Source: Capronia americana | Lineage: Eukaryota > Ascomycota > Eurotiomycetes > Chaetothyriales > Herpotrichiellaceae | DNA length: 64,000 bases | Assembly (NCBI GenBank): GCA_016110215.1 | Contig: JADWQD010000002.1 | Span: 62,001 to 126,000 of the forward strand | Direction: 5' to 3' | Shown here: positions 53,920 through 64,000 of the stretch, piece by piece | How the letters are laid out: every line of letters begins with the position of its first letter | How positions within the stretch are numbered: position 1 is the stretch's first letter | Made by a program: the position numbers and the translations under genes | The notes under the pieces: generated by a model | The model's database searches: none | Told to the model about the DNA's origin: nothing | What the model saw: only the letters and a program-made list of their open reading frames with translations

Positions 53920-56900
53920 AATGTAGGTAAAGGATGGAACCGAAAGATAGGGAAAGTACAGTGCAGAGGAGAGATAGCCAAGGTAAAATATATCCACGAC
54001 CCTGAAGCCCGGATGCTGAGCAACAAGAAAAATATGGATTTCAACCTGGCGGTACAGCACGTCGGAGTCCGGTCTCTCTCTCTTGCGGCGTACCGCGTTC
54101 CTGCCCCTTGGTACGTCGCAGAGACACTGGTTGAGAGCCAGCGCGACCATGGTGGTTCGACTTTGCGTCGTAAAGTGCTTCACAACCAACCAACAACGGA
54201 AAGAACTGACCTGGATTAACTCTCCACCTGCCACTGGGAATAACTATTCGGAGCCAATATGACGCGCTTCAACTCCTTGGTGACCTGGTGTTGGCTGGGA
54301 AATGTCGGAAGACGGTGTTTGTCCGGCTGAATCAAAGGTAAATCGCAGTATACTTTCGGAGCGCTACCGCTCGGATCTCTTTACTGGCTGACTGGAGGTA
54401 ATCGACGGCTCGAGTTCCTCCTGCTCCGATGCGGCTCCCAGTTCCAAAATCCCACTCTTTGCCCAGCCGTAAGGTAATGGAACAGCTGGTCGGTGCTGAA
54501 CGTTATCGCCAAATGATGTCCAACAATAGTCGATCGCAACGTATGTTTGCTGCAGCAGCCCCGGCGCGGATGGTTTTTCGCTCGATAGAAGTGAGACAAG
54601 GTAGACGTAGAATGCGTGATGAGCCAAGGTACTGGAACGTGGAGTGGTTGCTGATTTAGTCGGAGGGTTCAGCGTGCGCACAGCAGTGGGGATCGGTGGA
54701 ATATCCTGTCCACCAAGACTGACCAGACACCCAACAGCGGTTACGATTCGAATGAGGGCCAAAACTTGCTCATTACCCTGCCGGAGAAGGTAACGACAGC
54801 GAGGGCAGGGAAGACCAACTGCACAGGACAGAGGGGAAGATGGTGAAAAAGACAGAAATGAAGGACGGGAAGAGATGTTGCAGCTGGGAAACCTGGGACG
54901 AGCCAGCGCCAGACGCAGTAGCGAGCGCCCAAGCGACCAGCGACAATGTGGAAAAGGCGGCACCGACACCACCAGACGCCAGGACCAGCGCCAGCAGCAG
55001 CACCAATCTAAAGGGCGAAGCGACCCAGCGCTGCCTCCTGTCTGGCCCGTCCACCCTGGCTTGGGGCCTCCCCATCCCCTCCTAGCGGCTTCCCCAAGAA
55101 AAGATGGGCCGGTCCACCCTTATTCACCTACCCGCGCCAAAGAGTCAAGGATTCAGCATTCGGGACTGCAAGCGGGCCCGCGATGCACACCCCGTCCAAC
55201 GTCTTATGCCCACCCCGTTCGCCAATGCTGGTGGCACAAAGGCAATGTCGGCATGGATTTGATTGCATGCTGTCCGTGCTGCAGAGGTCTTCTTTGCCCT
55301 GCCGACTCATAGGCTTGACGCTGTCTGCAATGCCTCTTGGTTCTGCCCGCCGCTGCAACGCTAGCACAGGGGATGCTTGGTGGCTTTTCCGCCTGTCTTG
55401 TCCGGGCCTAGGCGCTGCTCACTGGCATGCGCCCTCGTACTCGCTACAACTTTGCTGGAGCTGGAATCCTAGTGCTCAGGCTAATTTGTGCACGTTCCTT
55501 CGGGTACACCTTAACACGCATGGACGCCATGAACAGTTTGGGGAAAACTTGCAACATCTCTTTTGGTTCAATCGGCAATCATCCCCGTCCTAAAGTTGCA
55601 GAGCATGGCCCATCAACCAACCACGGAAGACGCCAACAGAAAAGAGCTATATCTACGCCGCTAACCAATGCCTCCTGCATCCATCAGAGACTAGCATTCG
55701 GCCACCAAGCAAGACTTGCTGCGATCTTCAAAACCCAGTGTTTAAGATAGGAAGCGAGGGGGAGACCCAGTGATAGCCGTCTCTGTGTCAAGGTCAGACA
55801 GCTCAGCGTATGCGGTGCAAGGAATAAACAATCTGTGCCATATTAAGCTCGAGGACTAGTAATACACTATCCATCAGAGCCAGATAGTCGAAGTGCATAT
55901 ATATTCGTCAGGCCACGTATTGAGGAATGATCAAGCATTGTCGGACCACGGCCGAAGTGGTCCCAGATGTCAGGAATTGACTTGACGCATCCAGGTCTGG
56001 TTTGACATTTATCCTGAGTGCCTGACAGCAAACCTCGAGCAGCAGCGGGCGTGAACTCAGCCGTCAAATGTCAACCTGGGCCTCCTCTTCCTTCATTCAT
56101 TGGCAGACGATGACTGCGCGCGTCTTTGTTGCCGACTCAAAGTGAAATTCGGGGTCTGAAGGTTTTCCGGCCCTCTACGGCAAGCCAACTGCTTGTAACA
56201 CAACGTGCCACCCAGACCGAAGACCTTTTTGTGTCACAAGAAATCTGTCAAAGATTCGTACGACGTGCACTGTATTCCTGCACGCACCCTTTCACTCTGG
56301 TTGATTTACGATCAAAACTGGAAAAGCGGTCGCGAGTTCGTGCCATGTCTCTCCTAAAACAGGCATGTTGTTTATCGCGGCTGACAGTAGACCAGAATGT
56401 GATGCACAATACTGGAGTACGTAGCAGTAGGTTCATGAGTTTGGCAGGTTTCATCTCCATTCCGAACGTGGTTGACAGGGAGCTCCGGGGACATGGCCTT
56501 GGGAAGGACGATAAAATTGCAGGGGCAGAGGTCACTATCCGAAGCCCCCAAGATGCTCGATAACAACCCTTCACGACAGGCACCGGCGACACCACGGAGC
56601 AACAGCGTTTGATCCCCAGTCGAACTCGGATTTGGACTTCGGACATGACTTGTACTTTGGGACAGTGATCGACAGCAGTCAGACGACTGGCGACTGGGGG
56701 TGGGCCTGGCACGCCTGGGAAGTCCGCTCCTCTTGGGTTTGGCTCAAAATCCTGAGACTTGGTGCAGCACAAATCCCATTCCCCCATCTGCATCCTCGGG
56801 GCAGAAGCCACCGAAATCTGGACCTTGGAGTCCGGCAGGAAGCGTGCTTCCAGGTAACCTATCAGGGGACGCTCCAGGGTCCAGTTTCGTCCTGCCCTCC

Positions 56901-59508
56901 CGAAAACCAGAGCTTAGCGCTTCAATGCCGGGAGCTAAGGAATACCCGGGTGCTTTCGTGCAGCAAACCGATGCCCTAGACTCTCGCGTTAGCCAAGATA
57001 AGCAAGGTCCGCTGGCCATCCCCACCAAAGTTTCCCATTGCTTTGTGATAAAATCCTCGTTCGCGATGCCAAAAACACATTACTGTGGCACACAAAACAA
57101 CAACGTTCTTCGCATGCCACGCGTTGGCGGATATTGTCTTTGCGGACTACACAAGGTACTCGTACCATGAGTTGGATGGTCCAGACCCCCTTGCTGATAG
57201 TTCAGATATTGGATCAGCCACCAAGCAAGACCCATAGGCTTGGTTGAGCTCGCCGTGGTCTGGCGCCCTAAACTGGAATCGGAAAATTTGCTCTTTCCCA
57301 GTTGGGTGATGGACCCTTCGACAATCAAGCATCCACGAACACGAGACTTGTCGAACGACTTTACGATCCTTCTGTTTCATTAACACCACCACGCGTGACT
57401 CTGCATTCCCGATAAGCAAGGCTTCCTAGCAATTGAAAACCGGGTCCGAGAGGTGAGCCTCCGGATTTGAAACCATAGGCGCCTCCGCTACGAGAATTAA
57501 CATAGCAGCACCCTGATCGTCTTGATTCTGGTCCGTAAGGCGGTACACTCCGCGAGGTGCTGGTACCTGCAGGCCGCGGTATACGTATTTGCCATTAACA
57601 ACTCACGGCTACGTAAATCAGTCGCTTCAGGAAAGCCAAATCCTCCACACAGCATTTAAACTCTCCCAACCAACTTTCCCGCCCTGCACCAAAGCGATGC
57701 TGGACCAAGGCCGAGATGTAGGGCGGCTCCAGGCACGATGAGTGGCGCACAAATTCTCCCAAGACCCTCGATAGTCAGATTTGAGTTCCAGCGAATCATG
57801 CATCATGAACACGCTTCTGGAACACACTGCTCATGATTCTGGAAGCGCAGGGCTGCGCAGTATCATGAACGCTCACTCATTACTCGATGATGCACAACGA
57901 TTGGGTGGACTACATGTGAGATTGTCAATCGGTCTGGTCATCCGTCGATTAGGAGACCATACATTGGTTGAACCGAAAAGATTGGTGGTCATCCCATCCC
58001 TCGTGTGACGCCTCCAATCAGATCGAGAAAGGCTCTAGATTCTGCCATACCGAGTACCAAAAGTTTTGTCAGTCTAAATTACACCCGGTCTTGGTCCATC
58101 CCCAGCGAGCTTCGTCACCATCATATCCACTCAGACCAGACCGAGGAGACGGCAGGCTTCGATCATTCGAGGAACAAAAATCCAAGCTTGGAGAAGGAAC
58201 AAACTTTGTCAGCCGGGAAGCCTCGCGGCCGCCTTTCATGTCATATTCATCGTCCCGCTGGATTTGACATCTGGCTAGCTGCATCACGAGGCGGATACAA
58301 CCTCAATTCCAACCCCGTCCCGCTCTCCACGGACCCGGTCTGTCCTACGGAAGCGTTGCACACCGAACCGGCGTTGCTGCGAGACCAATCCTCTTCGCCA
58401 TCGTCGTTGCAGCCCGACCGGTCTCTGTTAAAATGGTGGCGAAATGAGAAGCACAATTCTCACGTTCGGGGGGATTTCCCTCGATTGGACCAGAAGCAGA
58501 GGCGCTGGATTTCAGGATGGTCCAAGGCCTTCTAGAAGCTTTCATCAATAGGCTGGTACTATCCGTTGGGGAACCTCTAAGATGATTTGAGTGGAATGGC
58601 GTGGTCTCCCCTTCCGCTCTGGCCCCGAGTCGTTGCTTCAGTACCTGCTCATACTTTCAGGCCACCCCCCTTATCCGACCTGACTCAAAGTCGTCAAATG
58701 GGCAGACTCGACTTTGACGACCTCCGCAAGGCGTCGATTGTGCGCAGAGCCAGCATCACGGCGCAAGCGGCGTAAATAGAGAATGAGACCTCCTCTATCC
58801 TGAAGAAGACCCTATGCATATTTTAGCAGTGCTTCTCGCATAGCCTTCCCTTAGACTTGAGATTTTCGATTGGCGAAGGTCGTCAAGTCCAGAGAGCAAT
58901 GCAGAACGTAGTCACCTATTGGTCACCTATCTCAGCCCTCACACTCTCCAAGGTAGACACCGCAGCGAGTTCTTCAGCATGAGAATGGTTCTTCTTGTCA
59001 GGGGGTACCAACAGACTAGCCTCCAGCGCAAACCGTACAGATGGTTGAGTTGACCCTGTAATCTAATGAGAGAGAGATCGTGTACAAGCATACCATAGAT
59101 GGCATGTCTAGTTTTTGTTCTAGCCCTGCTCTCAATCAGTAACGGCGACGCAATAACCGCAGCTTATCGGAGCATCCTTGTAGAGCTCGTAGTCTCGAGG
59201 ATAACAGGCGGCTTAAAGCAGGCAGCTCAGTCCTGATTCGCGGTTGCTGATGGGAAAAAGTTCTCCGTACGAGTACGAGGTAAAGTTGTCGCACATTGTT
59301 GGGGTCGAATCTGAATGGCGAAGTACGCTTCGGTGGCTTCCACTCCGCGATTAGGGTCAAGCATTCATTACTGAAGCGATCCTAATTTTCCCAAGTCGAG
59401 GTTCAATGACTTCTTTCTGCAGCCGGACACGCGAAAGACGTGTTCCTCTGCAGACAAATAATACCTGCTCCCTTCAGACTTTGTCGCTTCTCCCTGAGTA
59501 TCCCGTCC
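53920..59508. other. Long non-coding region upstream of the velvet gene
   Basis: About 5.6 kb, the largest gap in the window, between divergent starts (velvet minus, mL57 plus). ORFs up to about 200 codons occur (e.g. 54364-54972 minus, 56248-56811 minus, 58005-58535 plus) but none shows motifs, sensible composition or splicing. The part nearest the velvet gene is a likely extended promoter and long 5' UTR. No repeats of note were seen. Confidence 0.5.
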
Positions 59509-60469
59509 ATGGCTCCCAGAACATCGTCCTCGAATCGCATCGTTCTTGACCTTCTCCGACCCTCGAGATCAACCGCATCATGCGAGCACCTTCGCTTTCG
59601 GCAAGCATTTTGCAAGCCCACAAGACAGGCTCGCCATGTCTCAACGGCGTCTCCCCAGCTCTCAGAGATGGATGTGGACAAAGATAGCCCTCCACGGTGG
59701 TCTCAAACGCCTCCGGCATTGAAAGCTCCCGTGCGCGTACGCCCACCTCGAATATCACAACCTCTCAAGATCAACAAGGACCAGCGAAAGCTGGACGAGT
59801 TCTATATCAAGTTTCTTGGAAGAGATGGGGACAAAATGCTGTCGGAGGAAACGAAGTGGTTGGCGGTTACGAACAAAAGCTTCGACGCTGGACGGAGAGG
59901 GTTCAATGACAGACTCGCGTTTTTCGGTCAGCCCAACCTCTATTTCCAGGGTGGCAGTGTACTGATAAAGACTGACCAGGCAAACGGATACTCGAACTCC
60001 AATGCTCACTGGGTCTCATAAGCGTCGCCGACCCGTCACGTTATCAAAGAGCTGAAGATCAGGATCCTCATGGGCGAGAACCATTCCGCCATCCGGCAAT
60101 TGAATCGGTCGAATGCCTGTTGGGAAGCGCTCACCACTGGTTTACAAGCCACAAGCAGCTCGCAAACCTCGCCGAGCAATACGGGCTGCCAGAGATCGTG
60201 CGGTGGCACCCCAGAGATGTCTGTCCTCTCAGTCTTTATTCACTCGAGCACCATTGCTAACTCCCTGACAGCCTGAACGTCTTCAAGCATCCGGCTCCGA
60301 ACTCGTCTACGCCCAAGCTATACTATCGATAATAGGGGCATTAGCCCTGGAACAAGGGGGCGCCGTAGCAAACCGGATAGCTATGGAGAAGGTGCTCACA
60401 CCACTGGGACTAAAAAGACACTGGAAACCAAGGCAAGAGGTCGCGCAGCCCCCGGAATCACAGAGTTGA
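59509..60469 (+). CDS. MRPL15: Mitochondrial large-subunit ribosomal protein mL57 (Mrpl15)
   Basis: Fungal mitochondrial ribosome protein with a degenerate RNase III fold, about 284 aa. Exons inferred: 59509-59926, 59980-60218, 60272-60469; introns 53 nt each. The first ~55 residues are Arg/Ser-rich (presequence). LSEETKWLAVTNKSF and GRRGFNDRLAFFGKRILELQ correspond to the RNase III signature N-E-x-L-E-F-L-G-D, but the acidic catalytic residues are replaced (Ala and Lys), as expected for a structural ribosomal protein. PHGREPFRHPAIESVE, HKQLANLAEQYGLPEIVRWH and LSIIGALALEQGGAVANRI continue the family. ATG 59509 is the first in the frame. Exon joins are strongly supported by the continuity of these motifs. 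Confidence 0.9.
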
Positions 60470-61589
60470 GGGAACGGGACACGGAAACGCTACCCGCTGG
60501 ATTGATAAAAGCAAGTGTATAGCTATAGTCCATCACAATAGCTTGTATAGTATGGGCAAGGAAATGTTTGGGGCCTCTGACACCGCCTAAGCAACGGTTT
60601 GAATATTTGCTCAGCCAGTTCTTATGGCACCGTCCATATCGTCGGTCTCCGCGTCTCTAAATCGCAAGGTTCAACAATCGATAAAACCCAGGGATGGTGG
60701 CAGAATGCCGACCATTCTCGGGGATAATGCTGCATTGCACTGTCTTTCGGGCGCGTTGGTGGGAAGAAAAGGAAATCTCGAAATTTCGTCGCGAGAGGAA
60801 GACTTTCGGGGAAATTATTGCTTGGCACCTACACCAGTTACGTCAGCGAACCTCTGGTGTGAAGTTGCAAAATCATCTCAGCAACACCTCGCTACTTCAT
60901 CTGGAGCACTGCAAGCAACAATCAAGGAACTCCAGCGCCCTTACTCGCCCGTTCCAGGAACAGCTCAACGTCAGCGTTACCTCTCACACGTGACAGATGC
61001 CTCGACCGCTGGACAGCCTCAATGAACTGGATCAAGCCGCTTCATTTCAGATCACCGCTCAGCCTCAATGACTGATATAAGAATCAGACGCGCAGGCACG
61101 CAATCGTTTTTCTCCGGGCCGCACAGCCATTAAGTATTCATTCGGTAGGCTATAATGATGCCGTGAGTGCTCTAATTATGAAACGTGTACACGAATCATT
61201 AGGCAGCGAATCCTCATGCTGGATACAAGGGCTTACTACCAACTACTAACGCGGTCAACTACCGGGCCAGTCTAAATCTGACATGCCTACGGCAGATCTT
61301 GGTTGCTATGAACTTTGGTTGCATCCTTGTATATACCGTGCCACGGCAAGATTCCACATACGAACTCAATGTCGAGAAGCATTACAGCCGCCCGATCAAA
61401 TAATCTTCAGGTCAATGCACACCTGAGTCAGCTATACCCAAATTACGGATACAGCCCCCGGCCGTGCGGCGGAGGCCGAGTCTTCTCTACATACTCATTT
61501 CCAGCAAGTGGTATAAGATCAATGGCGACAACGTCTGCGAACGGTGCGTTCTTTTGCTTACTTTCCGGAGGATGCAGCACTGCGACATC
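60470..61589. other. Intergenic
   Basis: About 1.1 kb between co-oriented genes; no supported ORF. Confidence 0.5.
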
Positions 61590-63517
61590 ATGACGCTTTC
61601 TCTACTCTTCCTTCTGATGACCGCTTCTGGAACGACTTTAGCTCAGACCTCGAACAGTTCTACTCCGGCCCAGGTATCAAATAGTGCTACAGAAAACTAT
61701 GCGTTACCAATATATGATACAGCGCCGTTGGAGCGGCAGCAACAAATTGCAGCGAATCAGCAGGGATATGTTTACGCACAGTCATTACTGGGGAATCTCT
61801 CGTTCTTTTTAACTGGGAAGCTCGGAGACGCTCTCGTGGCCACGGGAGTCGAGCTCTTCGCTCAGGAAGCAGACATCTTTGGTTCGATCATTGAGACGGA
61901 GGCTCAGGAGGTCGTCGCGGCTGTGTCGAAGGTTTGGGGCACATCTGGGTCTCTACCTGTTTCTACTGACAGGATTTACTCAGGCTTCCAATGCTACCCA
62001 AACGTCGAGGACTTCTGGCACGGAGGAACTCTCATCTTTCATTGCGTTGTATGCGAACCAATGGCGGTCTTCAAACCCGGATGGGGTCGATCCTGGCGCG
62101 TTCACAAACTTTACCCAAGATCTTTACTTCTCGATGGAACGCCTCTCGGTCAATCCGTTCTCGCTCAGTAGAATCAGCCGTAACCAAACGTTACCATTCA
62201 AAGTTGCCGACAACATCACCACAACGTTAACTGGTAAAACATTGTCAAATCTGCAGCAAGAAGGCCGGCTTTTCGTTGTCGACTATTCATCATTTGTCGG
62301 TCTACCTCGACAGCCTGGTAGGTATGCTGCCGCGAGCACCGCCTACTTCTACATACACCCACAAACCGCGGAGTTCTTGCCTCTAGCCATCAAGACAAAC
62401 GAAGGTGCAGATTTGATATACACTCCCCTCGATAGCCCCAACGACTGGTTCCTGGCCAAAACCTTATTCGAAAGCAACGAGGCTGTAGCTTCCGATATGT
62501 TCCACTTGTCCGCAACCCATGCTGTGGCTAATGCTGTGCACGAAGCTGCTCTGCGCACCATGGCCGATCAGCACCCACTTCGAGGATATCTGGATCTGAG
62601 TGAGCCATTTGTCGCGTCCCATACGATGCATTCACAACTGACTGGGTGATCTAGTAATGCTCCGAGCATACGCGGTCGTAGTTGTGGGCACAAAGGAGCT
62701 CTTCAACCCGGGCGGCCCATTTGATCAGAACTTCGCCTTTGGTTCTTCAGTTGCACTAGCCTGGAACAGCCAGCTATACCGCAACATCTCTGGTCATTTC
62801 CAGGCGAACTATTTCAACCGATGGTTTGTGGACCGAGGACTTGTTAACTGCTCATATGGCCCACCGCTAGCGCATTTCCCGTTCTATGAAGACGCCGCCC
62901 CTATCGTCGACTCGATACGCACTTTCGTCGAAGCGTACGTCGAATCATTCTACCCTACTGACGAATTGTTATCGCAAGACACCGAGCTTCAAGCCTGGAT
63001 CGTCGAAGCAAATGGCGCGGCTCAGGTCATCGACTTCCCGCCAGCACCGCTGACCTCCCGAGCGACGCTTGTCGACATTTTAACCCAAATGGCCTACCTT
63101 ACCGGCCCAATGCACCATTCCCTGAACGGCGGCGCCTATGCAACAAGCTGGCACCTTCCGTTGCACCCAGTTGCTCACTACCAGCCATTGCCTACGTCAA
63201 AGGGCATCAATTCCGTTGTGCCTTTCCTTCCGAACGTCACACAGGCCATCAATCAAATTGCACTCTTCTTACAGTTCAACCGACCAGGCTACAGGTATGA
63301 GGGTTTAAACCTTCCAGCGCTGTTCTCGAGCCCCGGTTTCCTCAACCGCACCAACAATGACACTCGCAATGCTGCAACTCAGTTTCAGACTGCGATGGCC
63401 AAGTTGAGTGCGGCGAGCCAGGCGAAAGGCTTTGACGGCAATGGTTTGTCTCAGGGAATGCCGTTCATATGGCGGACGATCGATCCGATGCGACTGCCTT
63501 ATTTCCTCGATGTATAA
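61590..63517 (+). CDS. Secreted manganese-type lipoxygenase
   Basis: Dioxygenase inserting O2 into polyunsaturated fatty acids, about 606 aa. Exons inferred: 61590-61931, 61984-62599, 62655-63517 (introns 52 and 55 nt). MTLSLLFLLMTASGTTLAQ is a signal peptide; many NxS/T sequons follow. Metal ligands: His288 and His293 in MFHLSATHAVANAVHEAALR, His473 and Asn477 in MHHSLNGGAY, and the C-terminal Val of YFLDV, matching the fungal Mn/Fe lipoxygenase set. TNFTQDLYFSMERLSVNPFS, ELFNPGGPFDQNFAFG and YGPPLAHFPFYEDAAPI are family-typical. The second intron hides the apparent stop at 62647; splicing restores GYLDLIMLRAYAVVV. Metal (Mn or Fe) cannot be read from sequence. An in-frame ATG at 61572 is an alternative start. 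Secreted fungal lipoxygenases act on host or self lipids. Confidence 0.9.
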
Positions 63518-63891
63518 TTGATAATTTACATGTAGATAGTGGATAGATCTCTCACTGTGAATAACACGGAAGCACTCGGGCCAGCATCAAGCAAAGTAGT
63601 CTGTGAGCCTCTCAGCCTCATCCTTGCTGTCGACGAGGCTGCCACAAACATCCGAAGTTAATCCGGGGTGACTGACTTCTTCTGCCACCTGTGGCTCCCC
63701 TCTCGTCTCTTCTCACCTACGCATACACAACAACCGCTCTTTCTCGGCGTCGCACTCGCAGGCGAATGCGCCGCTCTCTTCAAAGCTCTCATTTCCAACA
63801 AACATCACCTCATTAATATTCCGTCACTTCTACTTGTCGCTTGACCGGCACTTTAATCTTCTCCGTTCTCCATTGAGGACTTGCCGACACC
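63518..63891. other. Intergenic
   Basis: 374 bp holding the lipoxygenase 3' UTR and the pyrimidine-rich promoter of the AP-1 mu gene. Confidence 0.55.
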
Positions 63892-64000
63892 ATGGCGTCT
63901 GCAATCTTCTTCCTCGACTTGAAGGGCAAGGTGAGCGAGCACTGAAGAAGCGCAAAAATTGTTTGAGACGAGACTGACACTGTCCAGACTCTTCTCGCGC
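63892..64000 (+). CDS. APM1: AP-1 complex mu subunit (Apm1), 5' end
   Basis: Start of the medium adaptin of the clathrin AP-1 complex, which sorts cargo between trans-Golgi and endosomes. Exon 1 (63892-63930) encodes MASAIFFLDLKGK, then a 57 nt intron (63931-63987, GTGAGC...CCAG), then TLLAR begins. MASAxFFLDLKGKTLLAR is the conserved AP-1 mu N-terminus; AP-2 and AP-3 mu subunits begin differently. The gene runs out of the window, so the rest is unseen. ATG is in CACCATGG context. Confidence 0.87.

Noticed and set aside
54364..54972. Minus-strand ORF of 202 codons upstream of the velvet gene
   Set aside because: No recognisable motif and composition (Ser/Pro/Arg runs) fits non-coding DNA.
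56126..58535. Several ORFs of 145-187 codons (56126 plus, 56248 minus, 56700 plus, 58005 plus)
   Set aside because: Overlap one another on both strands, lack motifs and cannot be joined by plausible introns.
62600..62660. Apparent stop and +1 frameshift in the lipoxygenase, suggesting a pseudogene
   Set aside because: A 55 nt intron (62600-62654) with GTGAGC donor, CTGAC branch and CTAG acceptor restores frame and the conserved sequence.

Overview
The window is nuclear DNA of a filamentous ascomycete (Pezizomycotina). Most genes carry 45-100 nt GT-AG introns, and the gene families (Zn2Cys6 factors, velvet regulator, Clr5-domain protein, manganese-type lipoxygenase, CYP504-like P450) are typical of moulds. 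The class cannot be fixed from sequence alone. I call 25 genes; exon joins were inferred by eye from splice sites and family motifs. No rRNA, tRNA, CRISPR array or intact transposon was seen.

Left part (1-15.2 kb). The 3' part of a cytosolic HSP70 gene is followed by a compact group: a Zn2Cys6 regulator (+), an AtuA-DUF4387 fusion (-) and an MFS transporter (+). The last two share a 600 bp divergent promoter holding a CGG-N8-CCG palindrome. This looks like a small inducible catabolic cluster. A 3.5 kb gene-poor stretch with degenerate repeats and an AT-rich patch follows, then a regulator-like protein and a Clr5-domain protein.

Middle (15.2-29 kb). Mostly conserved housekeeping genes: TFIIH subunit SSL1 divergent from an M1 aminopeptidase with a possible mitochondrial isoform, and the Rab GTPase YPT1. 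A small orphan gene, a Ser/Thr-rich single-pass membrane protein and an F-box-like protein lie around them.

Accessory metabolic block (29.4-46.7 kb). Dihydropyrimidinase (-) / FAD monooxygenase (+) and CYP504-like P450 (-) / short-chain dehydrogenase (+) form two divergent pairs, suggesting a catabolic or secondary-metabolite cluster. Next come a secreted S28 peptidase, an intronless divergent succinate dehydrogenase flavoprotein paralogue, a membrane-anchored histidine-phosphatase-like protein lacking the usual His-Asp motif, and a short Zn2Cys6 protein.

Right part (46.7-64 kb). Long gene-poor stretches rich in microsatellites and GTAC-centred palindromes surround one orphan ORF and a velvet-family regulator with about 5.6 kb of non-coding DNA upstream. 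The window ends with mitochondrial ribosomal protein mL57, a secreted manganese-type lipoxygenase (intact once its introns are recognised) and the first exons of the AP-1 mu adaptin gene.
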